Below the pieces are notes generated by a model, which worked only from the letters and a program-made list of their open reading frames with translations, ran no database searches and was not told where the DNA came from. A DNA stretch of 64,000 nt from Sciurus carolinensis (taxonomy: Eukaryota; Chordata; Mammalia; Rodentia; Sciuridae), in the NCBI RefSeq assembly GCF_902686445.1, contig NC_062222.1:46419292-46483291 (forward strand), in the 5' to 3' direction. Positions 35,646 to 48,200 of the stretch are shown piece after piece. Position 1 is the first letter of the stretch. The number at the start of each line of letters is the position of its first letter. The position numbers and the translations under genes are program-made.

Positions 35646-37250
35646 GCTCAGAGAAATCTCACCCTATTCCAGCCACAATGGAGCCCCACTTGAACCTTGG
35701 TGGATTCTTCAAACTAAATAGAGGACATAAAAGTCCCCAGACATCCACTGGACCAAATAGGCATGGCTGTGGTGGAAGGGCAGAAATCCTGCTTCTGGGC
35801 ATTCACTCCCATAGCAAAAGCAAAGAGAAGTAAAACAACAGATGTGTTGTCACATCTACAAGAAACTTCAGCATATGTTGTTTCCATAACACATCAGGCC
35901 CCACAGTGCCAATAAGACTGGAGTAGCAAACACAGAGGGTTTACTACTGTGCTTTCTACACCCCACCTGCCTGAACCACCAAAGGGACCCCACTCTTGAT
36001 AGACCTATACATCAAGTGGATCCCTAAGGCTCAGGCTCAGTACACTAATTATAGCCAAAGAAACCACAGGGAAACTACAACTGGAATGAAACTCAACACC
36101 ATACAATAAACTGGTATCCTGGGATGCATCATTAAGAGAGGGTTATTTACTAAGAGGCCCTCACATAAAATTGGAGGAGATATGTATCCCAACCAATGCA
36201 CAAATTCCAACATAGAAAACAAAAAATGTGAAAAAACAAAGAAACACGACATTTCCTCAAGTTCATAACTCACAAGTAACTGATTCCAAAGATCCATAAG
36301 TGAATGAAATGCCAGACCAAAAAAAAATTTCAAAGAACAATTTTAAAAGCTTATTTAGAGTTCCAAGAACCAAACAGAAATCTTGAAAGTGAGAAGTCAA
36401 ATAAGTCAGATTAAAAACTCAGTTGAAAGGCTTACCAATAATCAAGTTTGACTAAAAGAAAGAATATTGAAGGTTGAGGAATATCACATTCAGACTGTAA
36501 TAAAGAAAAACAAGAAGAATGAATATAAAATACACACGATGACTGGAATACTACTGAAAGACACAAACACACATATGTTAAGAAAAGAGAAGAGCGACAG
36601 ACCAAATGCATAGAAAGCCTATTCAGTGAAATAATAGTAGAAAATTTCCCAGTTTTTTGTAAAGACATTGACATGCAGGTACAGGATACATTTAGAACCC
36701 TAAATAGAAACAACAGAGAAGAACTTCTCCATGACATTTTATAGTTGAACTGTCAAAAGTACAAAACAAAGAAAATATCACAAGCTGCAGGAGAAATGTG
36801 CCAAATCACATTTAAAGGCAAATTCTATAGAATAATAGCATATTCCTCAGCAGTAATTCTAAAGACCAGGAGGACATGGAATGATGCATTTCAAGTCATG
36901 AAGTAAAATAACTTGTCAGCCTAGATTACTACACACAGCAAAGGTATCCTTCAAAGCTTAAGAAGAAAGAAACACCTTCTGTGATAAGCAAAAAACTAAG
37001 AAAATTCAAGATCACTGAACAGCACTACAGAGGATACTTTGGGGAATCTTACCCTCAGAGGAAGAAGAAAGATAAACACAATCATGGGAGCACGGGAAAG
37101 AAGAACTCTCACTAGAAGAGTAGATAAGAAAATGAGAATTAGGAAAGAAATAAAATATATTAACACATAAGATCATTAAATCTCTAAGCCAAGTGAGAGG
37201 AAAAAGAAATGAACATGGAACATTCAGAACAAACAGAAGAAAACAACAAA

Positions 37251-37950
37251 ATGACAGGACCAAGTACATATCTTTCAATAATAACCCTTAATGTAAATAT
37301 TCTTACTTTTCCAACTAAAAGATGCAAACTGGCTGAATGGATTAAAAAGCAAGACCCAACAGTATGCTGCCTGCAAGAAACTTATCTCACCAGCAAAGAC
37401 ACACAGACCGAAAGTGAAAGAATAGAAAATGATAGTCCAAGGAAATGGAATCCAAAAGCAAGCAGGAATACTCATATATGACAAAACAGACTTTAAACCA
37501 AAATCAGAAGAGACAAAGAAAGTCACTACATGTTTATCAATGAAATAATTCAAGAAGATATAGTGTTTATAAATGTATTTAGACACCAAATGTTGCAACA
37601 CCCAATTTCAGTAAAACAAACACTACTGGACATAAAAGGAGAGCGAGGCCCCAAAACAATGATACCATGTGACTTCAATACCCCACTCTCATCAATAGCT
37701 GAAACAGAAGTCAACAAAGAAATATCAGAGTTGAATTACACTGTAGATCAGTTGGACTTAGCAGACAACCACAGAATATTACACTCAACAGCCACAGACT
37801 ATACATTCTTTTCATGAAAGCACAGAACTTTTTCCAAAATAGATCATAAATATTGGGTCATAAAACAAGTCTTAACAAATTTTTTAAATATTAAATTATT
37901 TCTCACATTTTATCAGATCATAATGGTATAAAACTAAAAATCAATAGCAA
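37251..37950 (+). pseudogene. L1 ORF2 endonuclease-domain remnant
   Basis: The first part of L1 ORF2 encodes the apurinic-type endonuclease. An initial frame reads MTGPSTYLSIITLNVN and reaches CCLQETYLTSKDT, which keeps the Asn of LNxN and the Glu of QET. It then loses frame at about 37400. Later pieces continue in another frame ('DFNTPLSSIAE', 'ELNYTVDQLDL', 'HSTATDYTFFS' at 37660-37817). Several frameshifts make it inactive. Confidence 0.85.
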
Positions 37951-39944
37951 GAGAAACTACAGAAATTAAGCAAACTCATGAAGATTGAACAATACACTTT
38001 TGAACAAACAGTGGATCGCTGAAGAATCAAATGAAAATGAAAACAACATACCAAAATCTGTGGAATACAATGAAAGCAGTACTAAGAGGGAAGTATATAT
38101 CTATATATAAGTACCTATGTTAAAAACACAGAGAGATCGCAAATAAATAACCTAATAATGCATCTCAAGGTCTTAAAAAACCCTGAACAAACTGAACCCA
38201 AAATTAGTAGAAGGAAAGTAACAATAAAGATAAGGGAAGAAACAAATGAAATAGAAACTAAAAGAAAAATAAAATAATGCAATGGAACAATGAAACAAAG
38301 ATTCAGTTCTTTAAAAATAAACAAAAACAAAATTAGAAACCCTTAGCTAAACTAAGCAAAAGAGAGAGAAAAAGATCCAACTAAATAAAATTAAAGATAA
38401 AAAAGAATATTGCAATGAATTCTATTGAAATTCATGTGATTATTAGGAAATATTTGAAAAACCATATACCAATAAATTGGAAAATCTAGAAGAAATGGAC
38501 AAATTTCTAGACATATATGACCTAGCAAAACTACACTAAGAAGACATTTAAAGACCTAAACTGATCAATAACAAGCAATGAGATTAAAGCAATAAGAAGA
38601 AGTCTCCCAGCAAAGAAAAGCCCAGGAACAGATAGATTCATGCTGAATTGTGCTAAAATTTTAATGAAGAACTAACACCAATGCTCCTCAAACTATTACA
38701 TAAAATAGAGAGGAAGAAGCCCTTCCAAACTCATTATACAAAGCCAGTATTAACCTATTACAAAACCTGACAAAGATACCCAAAAAAGACCAATATCCTT
38801 GATGAATATAGATGCAAAAATCTTCACTAAAATTTTTGCACAATAAATTCAACAGTAATTAAACCAGAACCTCAATAGCTCAGGAATCAAAAGCAAGAAT
38901 TTACAAATGGGTTCACATCAAATTAAAAAGCTTCCATATAACAAAGAAAACCACCAACAGAGTGAAGAGACAGTCTACAGAATGGGAAAAAATCTCTGCC
39001 AGCTATTCATCTGGCAGAGGATTAATATCCAGAATATATAAAGAACTCAAAAATCTTACCAATTAAAAAATGGGTAAATGATCTGAACAGACACATCTCA
39101 AAAGAAAAAGTACAAATGGTCAATAAATATTTGAAAAGAATTCTCAATATCCTCAACCGTCAAGGAAATGTAAATCAAAACTACACTGTGATTCCATCTA
39201 ACCCTAGTCAGAATGACTATTTCTAAAAAACCAAAAAATAACAAACACTGGCAAAGACATGAGGAAAAAGGGACACTTAAACACTGTGGGTGGGAATGCA
39301 CATTAGTACAGCCACTATGGGAAATAGTATAGTGACTCTTCAAAAAACTAAAAAGAGAACTATCATGTGATCCAGCTAATACCAGTCCTGGGTACTTATG
39401 TAAAGGAAATGAAGTCAGCATACAAAAGAGGTATATGCATACCCATGTTTATAGTGACCGTGTTAACATAGTCAACATATGGAATCAGCCTGGGTACTCA
39501 TTAGCAGATGAATGAATGAATAAAGAAATTGAATCTGTATGTCCAATGGACTACTACTCAGCCAAAAGGAAGGATAAAATCATATCATTTGCAGGAATTT
39601 GAACAGAACTGAGGACATCATATTAAGTGAAATGAGCCAGACACAGAAAGACAAGTATTGCATGTTTTCTCTCATATGTAGTAACTGAAAAAAACAGAAA
39701 AAAGAATAAGAAAAATGATGACCTTGAAATACAGTTGGGACTATTAAGGAAGGGGAAGAGGATTGGGGAGAAAAAGAAGGGAGGGGAGAGCAAAGGAGGG
39801 TAGAAGAGGGGGTGGGCATAATCAAAGCACAATATGTGCACGTATAAAAATGTCACAGTGAAGCCCATAAATTTGTACAATTAATTTAGGCTAATAATTA
39901 TAATAAAATAATAATTTAAATTTAAAATGAAAAAAAAATGAATA

Positions 39945-41201
39945 GAAAACCTAATTCTAGAGATGGAACTGACTGTGATACATCAACAATGAAAATTTCA
40001 GCTTAAATTCAAATCATTTGTACTGGCATTCCCTCCAGCTGATAAAATTTCAGGATCTTTTAATAAATTTAAGCTACACTTGCTATGAAGTTATTGAATA
40101 GTTCAAAAATAATCATGCACACAGAAGGATAAAATACTCATGCAACAATATTGCTTTTTTTGAGCACCAGAAATGTTTTCACCAAATTTGCAGTCTGTAG
40201 ATGAAGCTTCTGCAGGGATTTTCCACATACCCAAAGCTGGCACAGAAGATGGGAACATTTAGTAGGGCAGGCTCATGTCACTGTACATCAAATCACAGAA
40301 GCATTTCAAATACAGCAGTGCCACACAGAAAACAGATGTGAACATATTCTTCAAGGAAAAAAGGAGCTATCTATTTTGCAAGATTTCAAAATATATCTAA
40401 TGATTGTGAAAATCTGACAGTTTTAAGAAAATACCTCCAAGCAATTATCCATAATCTATTTCTGCAATACCTGTTCTATATCGTTTTCTTTTGTGATTTT
40501 TTCTTTAAATCTTTAAATTAAAAAATCTTGTTCAGATTATTAGCATGTTTTTTTTTATAATTTGCCATTATGTATTTCATCCTGGCATAATTTCCAATAT
40601 TGGAGGATATAAATTATGTAAAGACTTTCTACAGAATTTTAGTCTGTTTTGCTGTTTTTGGCAAATTTGACTCCGCAATAGTGCATCATCATATCATTGA
40701 TTTTGTGGGTAAGCATTCTGCATGGATGTAAAAATAGTGAAACTTCTTCAGTAAATGAAGGGATGTCCCTTTCGTACATCAACATGTCCTTTTGTATCTT
40801 TGTGAGAGAGAAAATTTCTCCAGCTCTTTGGGTTACTGCACTTTAGAGTGATGATCCATCGTGGTTTTTTATTTATCTCATGAAAAGATTTAGGTTGTCC
40901 ATCAAAGTAGATCACATAACTGCAGTAATACAGCTGGGCACACACAATTAATTACCAGCCACAAGAACATGAGTTTACACATTTCACTTTTTGACCTTTT
41001 TCTTTATAAAACTATTAAACTAAACTGTTCACTATTTAAACTAGTCCAACAGTTGTTAGTATACCTGAGTGCTTATGCTTGCAAAAATATATTTGTTGTC
41101 ATTGACTAGTTTGGGGGTAACATATCCTATGAAGTATTCTGGCATGTTTTTATGTTTCTCAAATAAATTTCTTTTTTAAATGTAAAAAAAAAAAAAAAGG
41201 A
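39945..41201 (+). other. Polyadenylated unidentified segment after the L1
   Basis: About 1.25 kb of AT-rich sequence starts right after the L1 A-run. It ends with AATAAA (41162-41167) followed 18 bases later by a run of about 15 A. That arrangement is typical of an mRNA copied into the genome: either an L1 3' transduction or an independent retrocopy of an unknown 3' UTR. I recognise no gene. On the opposite strand, 40748-40945 has a 66-codon frame (CAQLYYCSYVIYFDG...) with no known relatives that I can name. Flanking target duplications are not clear. Confidence 0.4.
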
Positions 41202-43165
41202 AAACAAGTAAAAAATCCTTTTGTATGTTTTACTTTTCATTGTTTTTCATCTAATCATTGAAGGAAGGCACCTTGGGACTTGGCCTTATTTACTTGTGCA
41301 TTACAAAGGATGCATTTATGTAGAAAAGATCCGACACACACTATGGAAACACCATAGTAGCTAAGGGTTAAACACATGTGACAGCCCCCTCCTGACACAC
41401 TTCTGTCCTCTCCCTACTGGATTCTGTAATCTTTGGTATTTTCAGCCCCCCAGGGTGAAAACCCTGCACTACACTCTGGGGTTTCACACACAGCTTCCTT
41501 TTCTATTGACTACACTAATTCCTTTCATACTAGAGAGAAAATCTGTCCCCCTGGGTGTTTCTCTGCTATGTTTTATTTATGAAAACTCCAGTAGATGTTT
41601 CTTAGCCAATGTCTATGAAGAGAAGGAAAACAGTGTTCACTCTTTCTGCATCCTCCACTGCTCATAGTTATACATGAGTCACTGTAACATACCAGAGCAT
41701 TTTTGCAAAACAAACACTTAATCTCTGAATTAAAATGAGTTCTAGTTTCAACTGAGTTTTAGAATAATAAAACCAATGAAACATAAATAAACCCACTGAA
41801 CTTCCAAATGACTTAGGCAGTCATGCCGACTCATTTGTTCATTTACATGCAACCCAAATTTCCCTAGGATCCACCACAACATAGAGGCAATTTTTTTGCT
41901 GGCTTGTAGCTCCCACAGATACATGATATCTGACCTCCTGCCAAGTCCCTTGCATCTAATTCTAAAAATTGCCAGGAGGGAGGGCAAGCTGTCTCATAGT
42001 CTCCATTAGAAATTTCTGTTAGTGGTCACCTCTAACACATCCCCATCAGGCCTGGCTATTGTTCTCTCCACTGGACCCTGAAATCCCTCCTTCTTCTACA
42101 GGGGCAGGTTCAGAAGTTTCCAGAAGACATCCCCTACCTCTTGGACAGGTACATCTACCTTTGCTCTGCAGTTGCAAGATACTTCTTCCTCCTTGGTTAC
42201 ATGCTCTGTAAGAGAAAGCTGCCTACCCCACTCTTTACTCAGGAACCAGACATGCATTTGAAGTGCCAGGGGATCCCTCCTCTGCATTGGTAAAAACAGT
42301 TCACTGGGTTGAGCTCCTAGGGCCTAGTTTCTTCTTTCACGTGGATTAGTGTCCTCCCTGGAGTGTCCTTAGCCCTCTGGTAAATTGTCCCTGGTGGCCA
42401 ACTTGCCCCGACATTATCTGAGATGAACAGAGGGGAGTTTCTTTCTAGAAGCCCCAGTTGTCCTGCAAACTCCCCATTATTCCCCATTATCTACCCTATC
42501 ATAGGAGCAGACATTTCCAAGACTCACTTAAATTTGTTGCAGCCTGCCTGCTACATGTGTCAAGAAGTAACAGAGTGCAAATATATTAAATCAATACGAG
42601 TTCATGCTTTTTCAGCAAAAAATGACTTTTTAAATTAAAAGAGAAATCTGCAGGAAGTCACAGTAATTACTTAGATGGTCTGTATTTACTCCTGACTCAT
42701 GGGTTTCACGTGGGCCCATTTCCCGTGCAGGTGAGGGTGCCCCTGATGTTTTTCACAGAACTGTGCTTTTCTACTTCATGGGACTTATTTCTGCAGTAAA
42801 TAAATAATTGGTTATTTGTATACCATCTAACTAATGTCTGCCTTCTCCCATGGATTACAAAATACACAGGACAGGAATCAACTTTGCATGTTCTTCCCCA
42901 AAACTCCAGGGTGTGAGAGAGAGATAAATACTTATGAAAGAATAAATGTAATGTGTGCCATCATAGATCTCTCTCTCTTCCTTCTTATCTGTGTAGTGTG
43001 TGTGCACACACACGTGAATCCTGGTGCTTTCTTCATAGTGTGCTTTTGAACAGGCAATACTGTTTTGAGCCATTACATTATGAGTGTTTCCTTGTTCTAC
43101 TGGAAGTTTTACAATTTCCTGTAGTACAGTGGCTGTGATTAACGAAGTTCTTATTTAAGTCTTCA
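41202..43165. other. Intergenic stretch without assignable features
   Basis: Unique-looking, mixed-composition sequence. I see no convincing ORF, RNA gene or repeat. A tandem 'ccccattatt' doublet lies near 42470 and a short CA run near 43005. Confidence 0.6.
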
Positions 43166-43385
43166 GAACATAGACTCTGGAGTTCAACTGCCGTCTTTTT
43201 TGAAGCTAGTTATTTAACCACCCAGTGCCTCATTTTCCTCATGTGTGTAAAGGAGATAATAAAGATACTTATTGTGTACAATTTTTGTAAGGAATAAACT
43301 AGATAGGACTTGTGAATCCCTTAGCATAGTCCTCAGCACTTGGTACATAGTAATTGCTCAATAAATATTAACTATTACTACTACT
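43165..43385 (+). repeat. MIR SINE
   Basis: Nearly full MIR: 'atagactctggagttcaactgcc', 'gcctcattttcctcatgtgtg', 'tagtcctcagcacttggtacatagtaattgctcaataaatatt'. Confidence 0.9.
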
Positions 43386-43483
43386 GTTATTCCTCCTTTC
43401 TAGGTGGTCTACACATGAGCCTCCATTTATTCTTCATCATCTATTCTAGACATTTATCTACAGAACTTCTCACTTCGTTCTTT

Positions 43484-43574
43484 TTTTTTTTTTTTTTAGT
43501 GGTGCCAGGGATTGAACCCAGGGCCTTATGCTTGCAAGGCAAGCACTCTACCAACTGAGCTATATCCCCAGCCC
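43484..43574 (-). mobile_element. ID SINE with 9-bp target duplication
   Basis: T-run followed by 'agtggtgccagggattgaac', 'caaggcaagcactctaccaac', 'tgagctatatccccagcc', a reverse ID monomer of low divergence. It is flanked by tcgttcttt at 43475-43483 and 43575-43583. Confidence 0.93.
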
Positions 43575-43589
43575 TCGTTCTTTGTTTTT

Positions 43590-45390
43590 AACACAAACTA
43601 TAAACAAAACATCTTTTCCATATTGTTCAAGAATAAGATGCAGGTGAAATTAAGTAAGCAGCAACAACAACTGAAAACCCCATTATTTCAATCAAAGCAA
43701 GGGAAAGTTCAGTCTGGCATATTTGTTGTAGGTTGTCTTTGCTGCTTTTGGTATTTATTCATGATGGATTAGTCAAGAACTTAAGGAAAAACTCTGCCCC
43801 CTGAGTGTCTACTACCTCTGCTCAGATAGTATTCTAACCTGTCCTTAGAGATCATTTTTTTAATTATTATTATTATTTTATTTATAACATGAATAGAATA
43901 TAGTGAAAAAATAATAATTCTTAAGACAATAGAGGTGAATTTCTGCATCTTGTAGCTTAAATATCAATATTTCTGCATAACATAATTTGAGATAGCCAGG
44001 ACTGTTAATATAAATACCTGAATTGAAAATGGAATGGCCTCCCTATGTCACTCATGGCTCTAATGGGCATGTCTGTTAAGAACATGTATGTCTCATGATG
44101 AGAGTTTCTACAAAAAAAGGTGATTCTAGAAATATAGCCAACTCCTAAATGTTAATTATATTCAAAATGCCCTATAACTCAAGGTTCTCATGTTAAATTC
44201 TAAGCTACCTACAGCACTTTTCATTCAAAATTAGTGAATGCATATTACTGGCAGTAACATTACATGTAGACTGTTCACAGGTCTTTAAACCCAAAAATGA
44301 TCCCTTAATTTTAAAATGTCTGTAAGGATCTCGTGGGAAGAAAACTACAAGAATTGTCATAAGCTATACCTGGATTGAGGAAGCATATTGACTTGTTTTT
44401 ACATTCAGACAAGATTAACTGTATTTGAAGTTTCTTGGTTCTGCATTTTGCTTTAACTGAGGGAATCGTGTGAACCTCATTTCATTTAGGCATAATGCTT
44501 CTGAAAAGGGCTCTGAGGTCTAGGATTCTAGTTGACTTCACTCTTCTGTATTAATTTGCAATTACATTGCAATGACTGTATTTTAACTATAACAGCATCT
44601 TTCTCACAAAATTGCTGTTCTACGCAATGGATTTCATCCAGAGTCCAGTTCTGGAAGACTATAGTGTTCAGGACAAGTAAAATATTATGGTCTGTTTACC
44701 CCTCCTTTTTCTTTCATTACATAGAGGTTGGTTACTAAGAAAAACCCATATTACATCCTAAAAGCTATTTTAGTATTTAGTGAAATGTCTCATATTTTGA
44801 TATACATGTGAATTTTAAAAACATTTGAAGTTTTTTCTGTTTTAAACTGCTCCTGAAAGTTGAATTCATACGTAACTTTATTGTTCCCAACTACTGATTA
44901 ATTTGTATTATGAAAACTTTAAAACATGCATAAAAGTAGAGAGAGTAGTGTAATGAGCCCTTGTATTTCCAGTACCTAGATTTAACACTTACTAACATCT
45001 TGCCATATATGTTTACAAACAAATTTCAGGTATTATGACACTTCACTCTTAAATATTACCAAAAGCATTGCTAAAAATGAAGACATTTTCTTTTCTTAAA
45101 TAATTATAACACTGATATTATGAAGTATCAAAATTGACAATAATTTCTATTGAATATCCTCACCATTTTTTTTAATTTGCATGATCATCTCTAAAACCTA
45201 TCTTTTACAGAGTGATTCCCTCCTTTTTTTCTATGCAAGAGGTTTATTAAAGAAACAGAGTCAATGGTCCTATGATAAGTCCTACATCCTGGATTTTCCT
45301 GTTTGTTAGTTCATGCTATCATTTAACTAATTCCTCTGTCCCTGTATTGCCTATCAATGAGAATTTAGATTCTTTGTTCCATTTTGTTTG
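43590..45390. other. Intergenic stretch, mostly unassigned
   Basis: AT-rich sequence. The block at 44895-45030 ('aaacatgcataaaagtagagagagtagtg ... acatcttgccatatatgtttac') resembles an ancient mammalian repeat that I cannot name. Nothing else is assignable. Confidence 0.5.
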
Positions 45391-45394
45391 TGTT

Positions 45395-45562
45395 TCTGAG
45401 GAAAAAATCCAGGGGTGCTCTAACACTGAGCTACATTCTCAGGCATTTTTATTTTTTAGACAGGGTCTTATTAAATTGTTGAAGCTGGCCTGGAACATGC
45501 AATCCTCCTGCCTCAGCCTCCTGAGTCACTAGGATAACAGGCATTTGCCCCTATGCCCTACT
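45395..45562 (-). mobile_element. B1-dID type SINE, diverged
   Basis: 'ggggtgctctaacactgagctacattctcagg' (ID half) then 'agacagggtcttattaaatt', 'cctcctgcctcagcctcctgagt' (B1-like half) in reverse. The ID half is truncated. Confidence 0.8.
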
Positions 45563-46890
45563 GAGAATTTGGATCTTAAAACTTCATGAGGATTCAGGCA
45601 TAATATTTTCCCAGGAGACACATGGTGTCCCTATCCTGTGCCACTCTCAGACAGGCTAGGACCCATCAGCTGGTGCAGACAATAATGCTCCCATTATAAG
45701 GTTGACTCCCTCCTCATACTGTGGCTGAGTAACTTGACACCTTTCAAGTATCAGTGCCTGTAAGCCTTTTTCCTAATTTCTTGGCATCTATTTTGATAAT
45801 AGTTGCCTCATCACTGATTTCCTTGGGAGATGAAAAACAGCAGAATCAGTCTGCCTTTTATTCCACACGTATTAACTAAAATTCTTTTCCTAAAAAAAAA
45901 AAGAATTCTTCATCAACTAAAGCAATCTGGGCATCCTGAAATACCATTTTCATGGGCAGGATAGACAAATCCATAGTCTTTGGCTTAAATAATCAATTTT
46001 CAGGGTATTAATTTGATACCTCAGCCACCTCTAATGCAACAAGCAAATCTTGAGGGTTTTTTCTTTCCTTCTTTTTTTTTCATTATGTATGAACTTATAG
46101 GTTTTTCTATAATCAATATATAATTATAGTCCATAGTTTATTTATATATTATTTTCTATAATCAGTATATCCTCTGGGAGCAGCCAAAGAATCTTTGGAT
46201 TCTCCCATCTCTGGGCTGTGGAGCCCTCTAGAAAGGTTCCCACATTCTCAGTAGTCTGGAACAGTGTCCTTTCTTTTTGGCACAACAGAATGTCCCAGGG
46301 GTACCTTGTATTTTCCAGACCCAGATCCAGAATCCACCATTTCTCCAAGGAATCATAGTTTTTTGTTTTTGTTTAAAGTGGGGAAGATAATCATTCTTTA
46401 ACTCTAAAATATTTGTGTTTCAACATGCGTCTGATTTAAACTACACTGTGAAGTTAGAAAATCTACATCTGGGCGGCTTGCTAAAGACATTTCAATTAAT
46501 GTAATTACCAGGCACACACAAGTAAGATTATCAAAGAGCTTTGGGCATTTCCTCATTGGTTCTGCAATATTCCCACTAAGTTCCTACAAGACTGTTTAAT
46601 CCTCATAAAACAAGGTGAGCTGAATAGAAAAGCAGAAATTTAATTGGACAGAATATTAGATGCATGTAAACCTGTAGGTACCTATCACGCTCTCTCACTA
46701 TTACAAAAGCTAGTCGAGGCTTCAAAGTAATTGTACGAAGCAGTCCACAAAGTATTCCACAAGTGATAATAAAAGTAATTTAATTAACTTGCAGTTAAAT
46801 AATTAGAAATGTTTTGATCATAATTTTAATATTTTATTTCCCATAAAAATAAGTATGGATTGACCTGTGATGTAATACCTTGGCAAGGGC
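45563..46890. other. Intergenic stretch without assignable features
   Basis: AT-rich. No supported ORF or repeat beyond T-runs at 46070-46080 and a TA-rich patch at 46110-46170. Confidence 0.5.
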
Positions 46891-46894
46891 AAAA

Positions 46895-46960
46895 ATTCAT
46901 TTATTTATTCAGTTAATAAATATTTATGTGCCTGGAAATCTGAGACATGAATATGTAGTT
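46895..46960 (-). repeat. L2 3' tail fragment, reverse
   Basis: 'attcatttatttattcagttaataaatatttatgtgcctgg' matches the reversed L2 terminus. Confidence 0.45.
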
Positions 46961-47979
46961 CTTATAGCTGTGAGATTTTTAAATTAATTTATAAAATAGG
47001 AAACTTTGTGGGGGGACATAAATCAATCATAATCAAGTTATTTTCACATTGTCAAAGGAAGGACACAGTATCATGATAGATTCAAAAGACCTAGACATAT
47101 GAAGAAAAAATTGGCCCAATTTCCCCAGATATCAAATCCCCTGAGGCCCTCAGTTATTTGCAATTGGTCTTTACTGCGGTTTGGGTTAGATTTTCAAGCT
47201 ATAAATCTGCTTTATTCTCTGTTCAGTTGCCAGCCTGTCCCTGTCGCCCTTCCATCAGCCCCTACCACCTCATTGTCTGACATCTTTTGTAGCAGAGTGA
47301 ACTTATGTTCTCCCCCAGGGGACTCTCCATGACTGAAGGACCCAAGACACTTCCAGAAGGGACATTTTTCCATCTGATTTTGCCTCTTTGTCAGTAAACA
47401 CCTTGTCACCAGAGCTGTTGCTTTTCAAGTGTTCCCTGATCACTTGCTTCTTCGATTTAAAAGGGTGCAGTGTAGCTCTTTCCAGCAATCACACATTCTA
47501 GGCTCCCTATAGACTCCTTTCTGTGTGATGTTGGCCACATCACTGGCCTTCAGTGAGCCTCAGTTTCCCTGCTACCAGATGATATCGGAGGATCATGATG
47601 ACCCCAACCGTTTTTCCCAACTAAAGTTACATATGTCTATCTAGAATCCTCCCATAAATCCACACTGGCCAGAGAGGCAGAATCAAAGTCAGATCCAGGC
47701 TACTTTCTTCATTTGAATCACCATATTTTAATTCTTTTTACTTGGTACAGACTCAAATAAAATTAAGTAGAGAATTTACAAAAGTTTAGTGAAGAAAGAC
47801 ATTTAGAACTCAGAAACTACCACACCAGCTTGACTTTTTCAGAGTAGATGCAGTGTGGAACAGAATTAACTGAATTAATCAGTTACCTTTTTCAGGATTC
47901 TGCCTTGCTTCAAAGTAACTTGAGCAATATAAGCCTACAAGTTCTTTCTCCTGGTTTTGGTTTCTTCCCTCAGAAATTG

Positions 47980-48200
47980 TAGCAAAATGACTAAGAGCGT
48001 GTGCTTTGGAATCCAGCTATTAAGTTCTGAATCTTGCTTTATCATTAATCAGATATGTGACTACGGGCAAGTCACTTAACCTCTGTTTGCCTCAATTTTC
48101 TGATCTATCAAACGTAAATGAGAATAGCACCTTGGTCATAAATAAATAAAATTCTTAGCCAGCATCTGGTAGATGCTTAGTCTTCAACGAATAGCAGCTA
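47980..48200 (+). repeat. MIR SINE
   Basis: 'gactaagagcgtgtgctttggaatccagc', 'tgtgactacgggcaagtcacttaacctctgtttgcctcaa' is a clear MIR 5' and core part. The 3' end is more diverged. Confidence 0.9.

Larger units (their letters stand above)
34090..39940 (+). mobile_element. Decayed near-full-length L1 LINE
   Basis: A long L1 reads in + orientation. A G/C-rich leader (34.1-35.2 kb) is followed by a pyrimidine tract (35.2-35.5 kb), which together look like a 5' UTR. The ORF1 region (about 36.3-37.2 kb) is broken by many frameshifts. ORF2 begins at the ATG at 37251, with an endonuclease N-terminus recognisable by LNVN, KRCKLAEWIKKQDPT and CLQETYL. The reverse-transcriptase part is only partly present (38.4-38.87 kb, degraded). 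At about 38.88 kb the text jumps to the ORF2 C-terminal region ('cttccatataacaaagaaaac', 'aaatctctgccagctattcatc'), so the core of the RT domain appears deleted. The 3' UTR ends in an A-run at 39930. It cannot be active. The 5' boundary is approximate. Confidence 0.8.
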
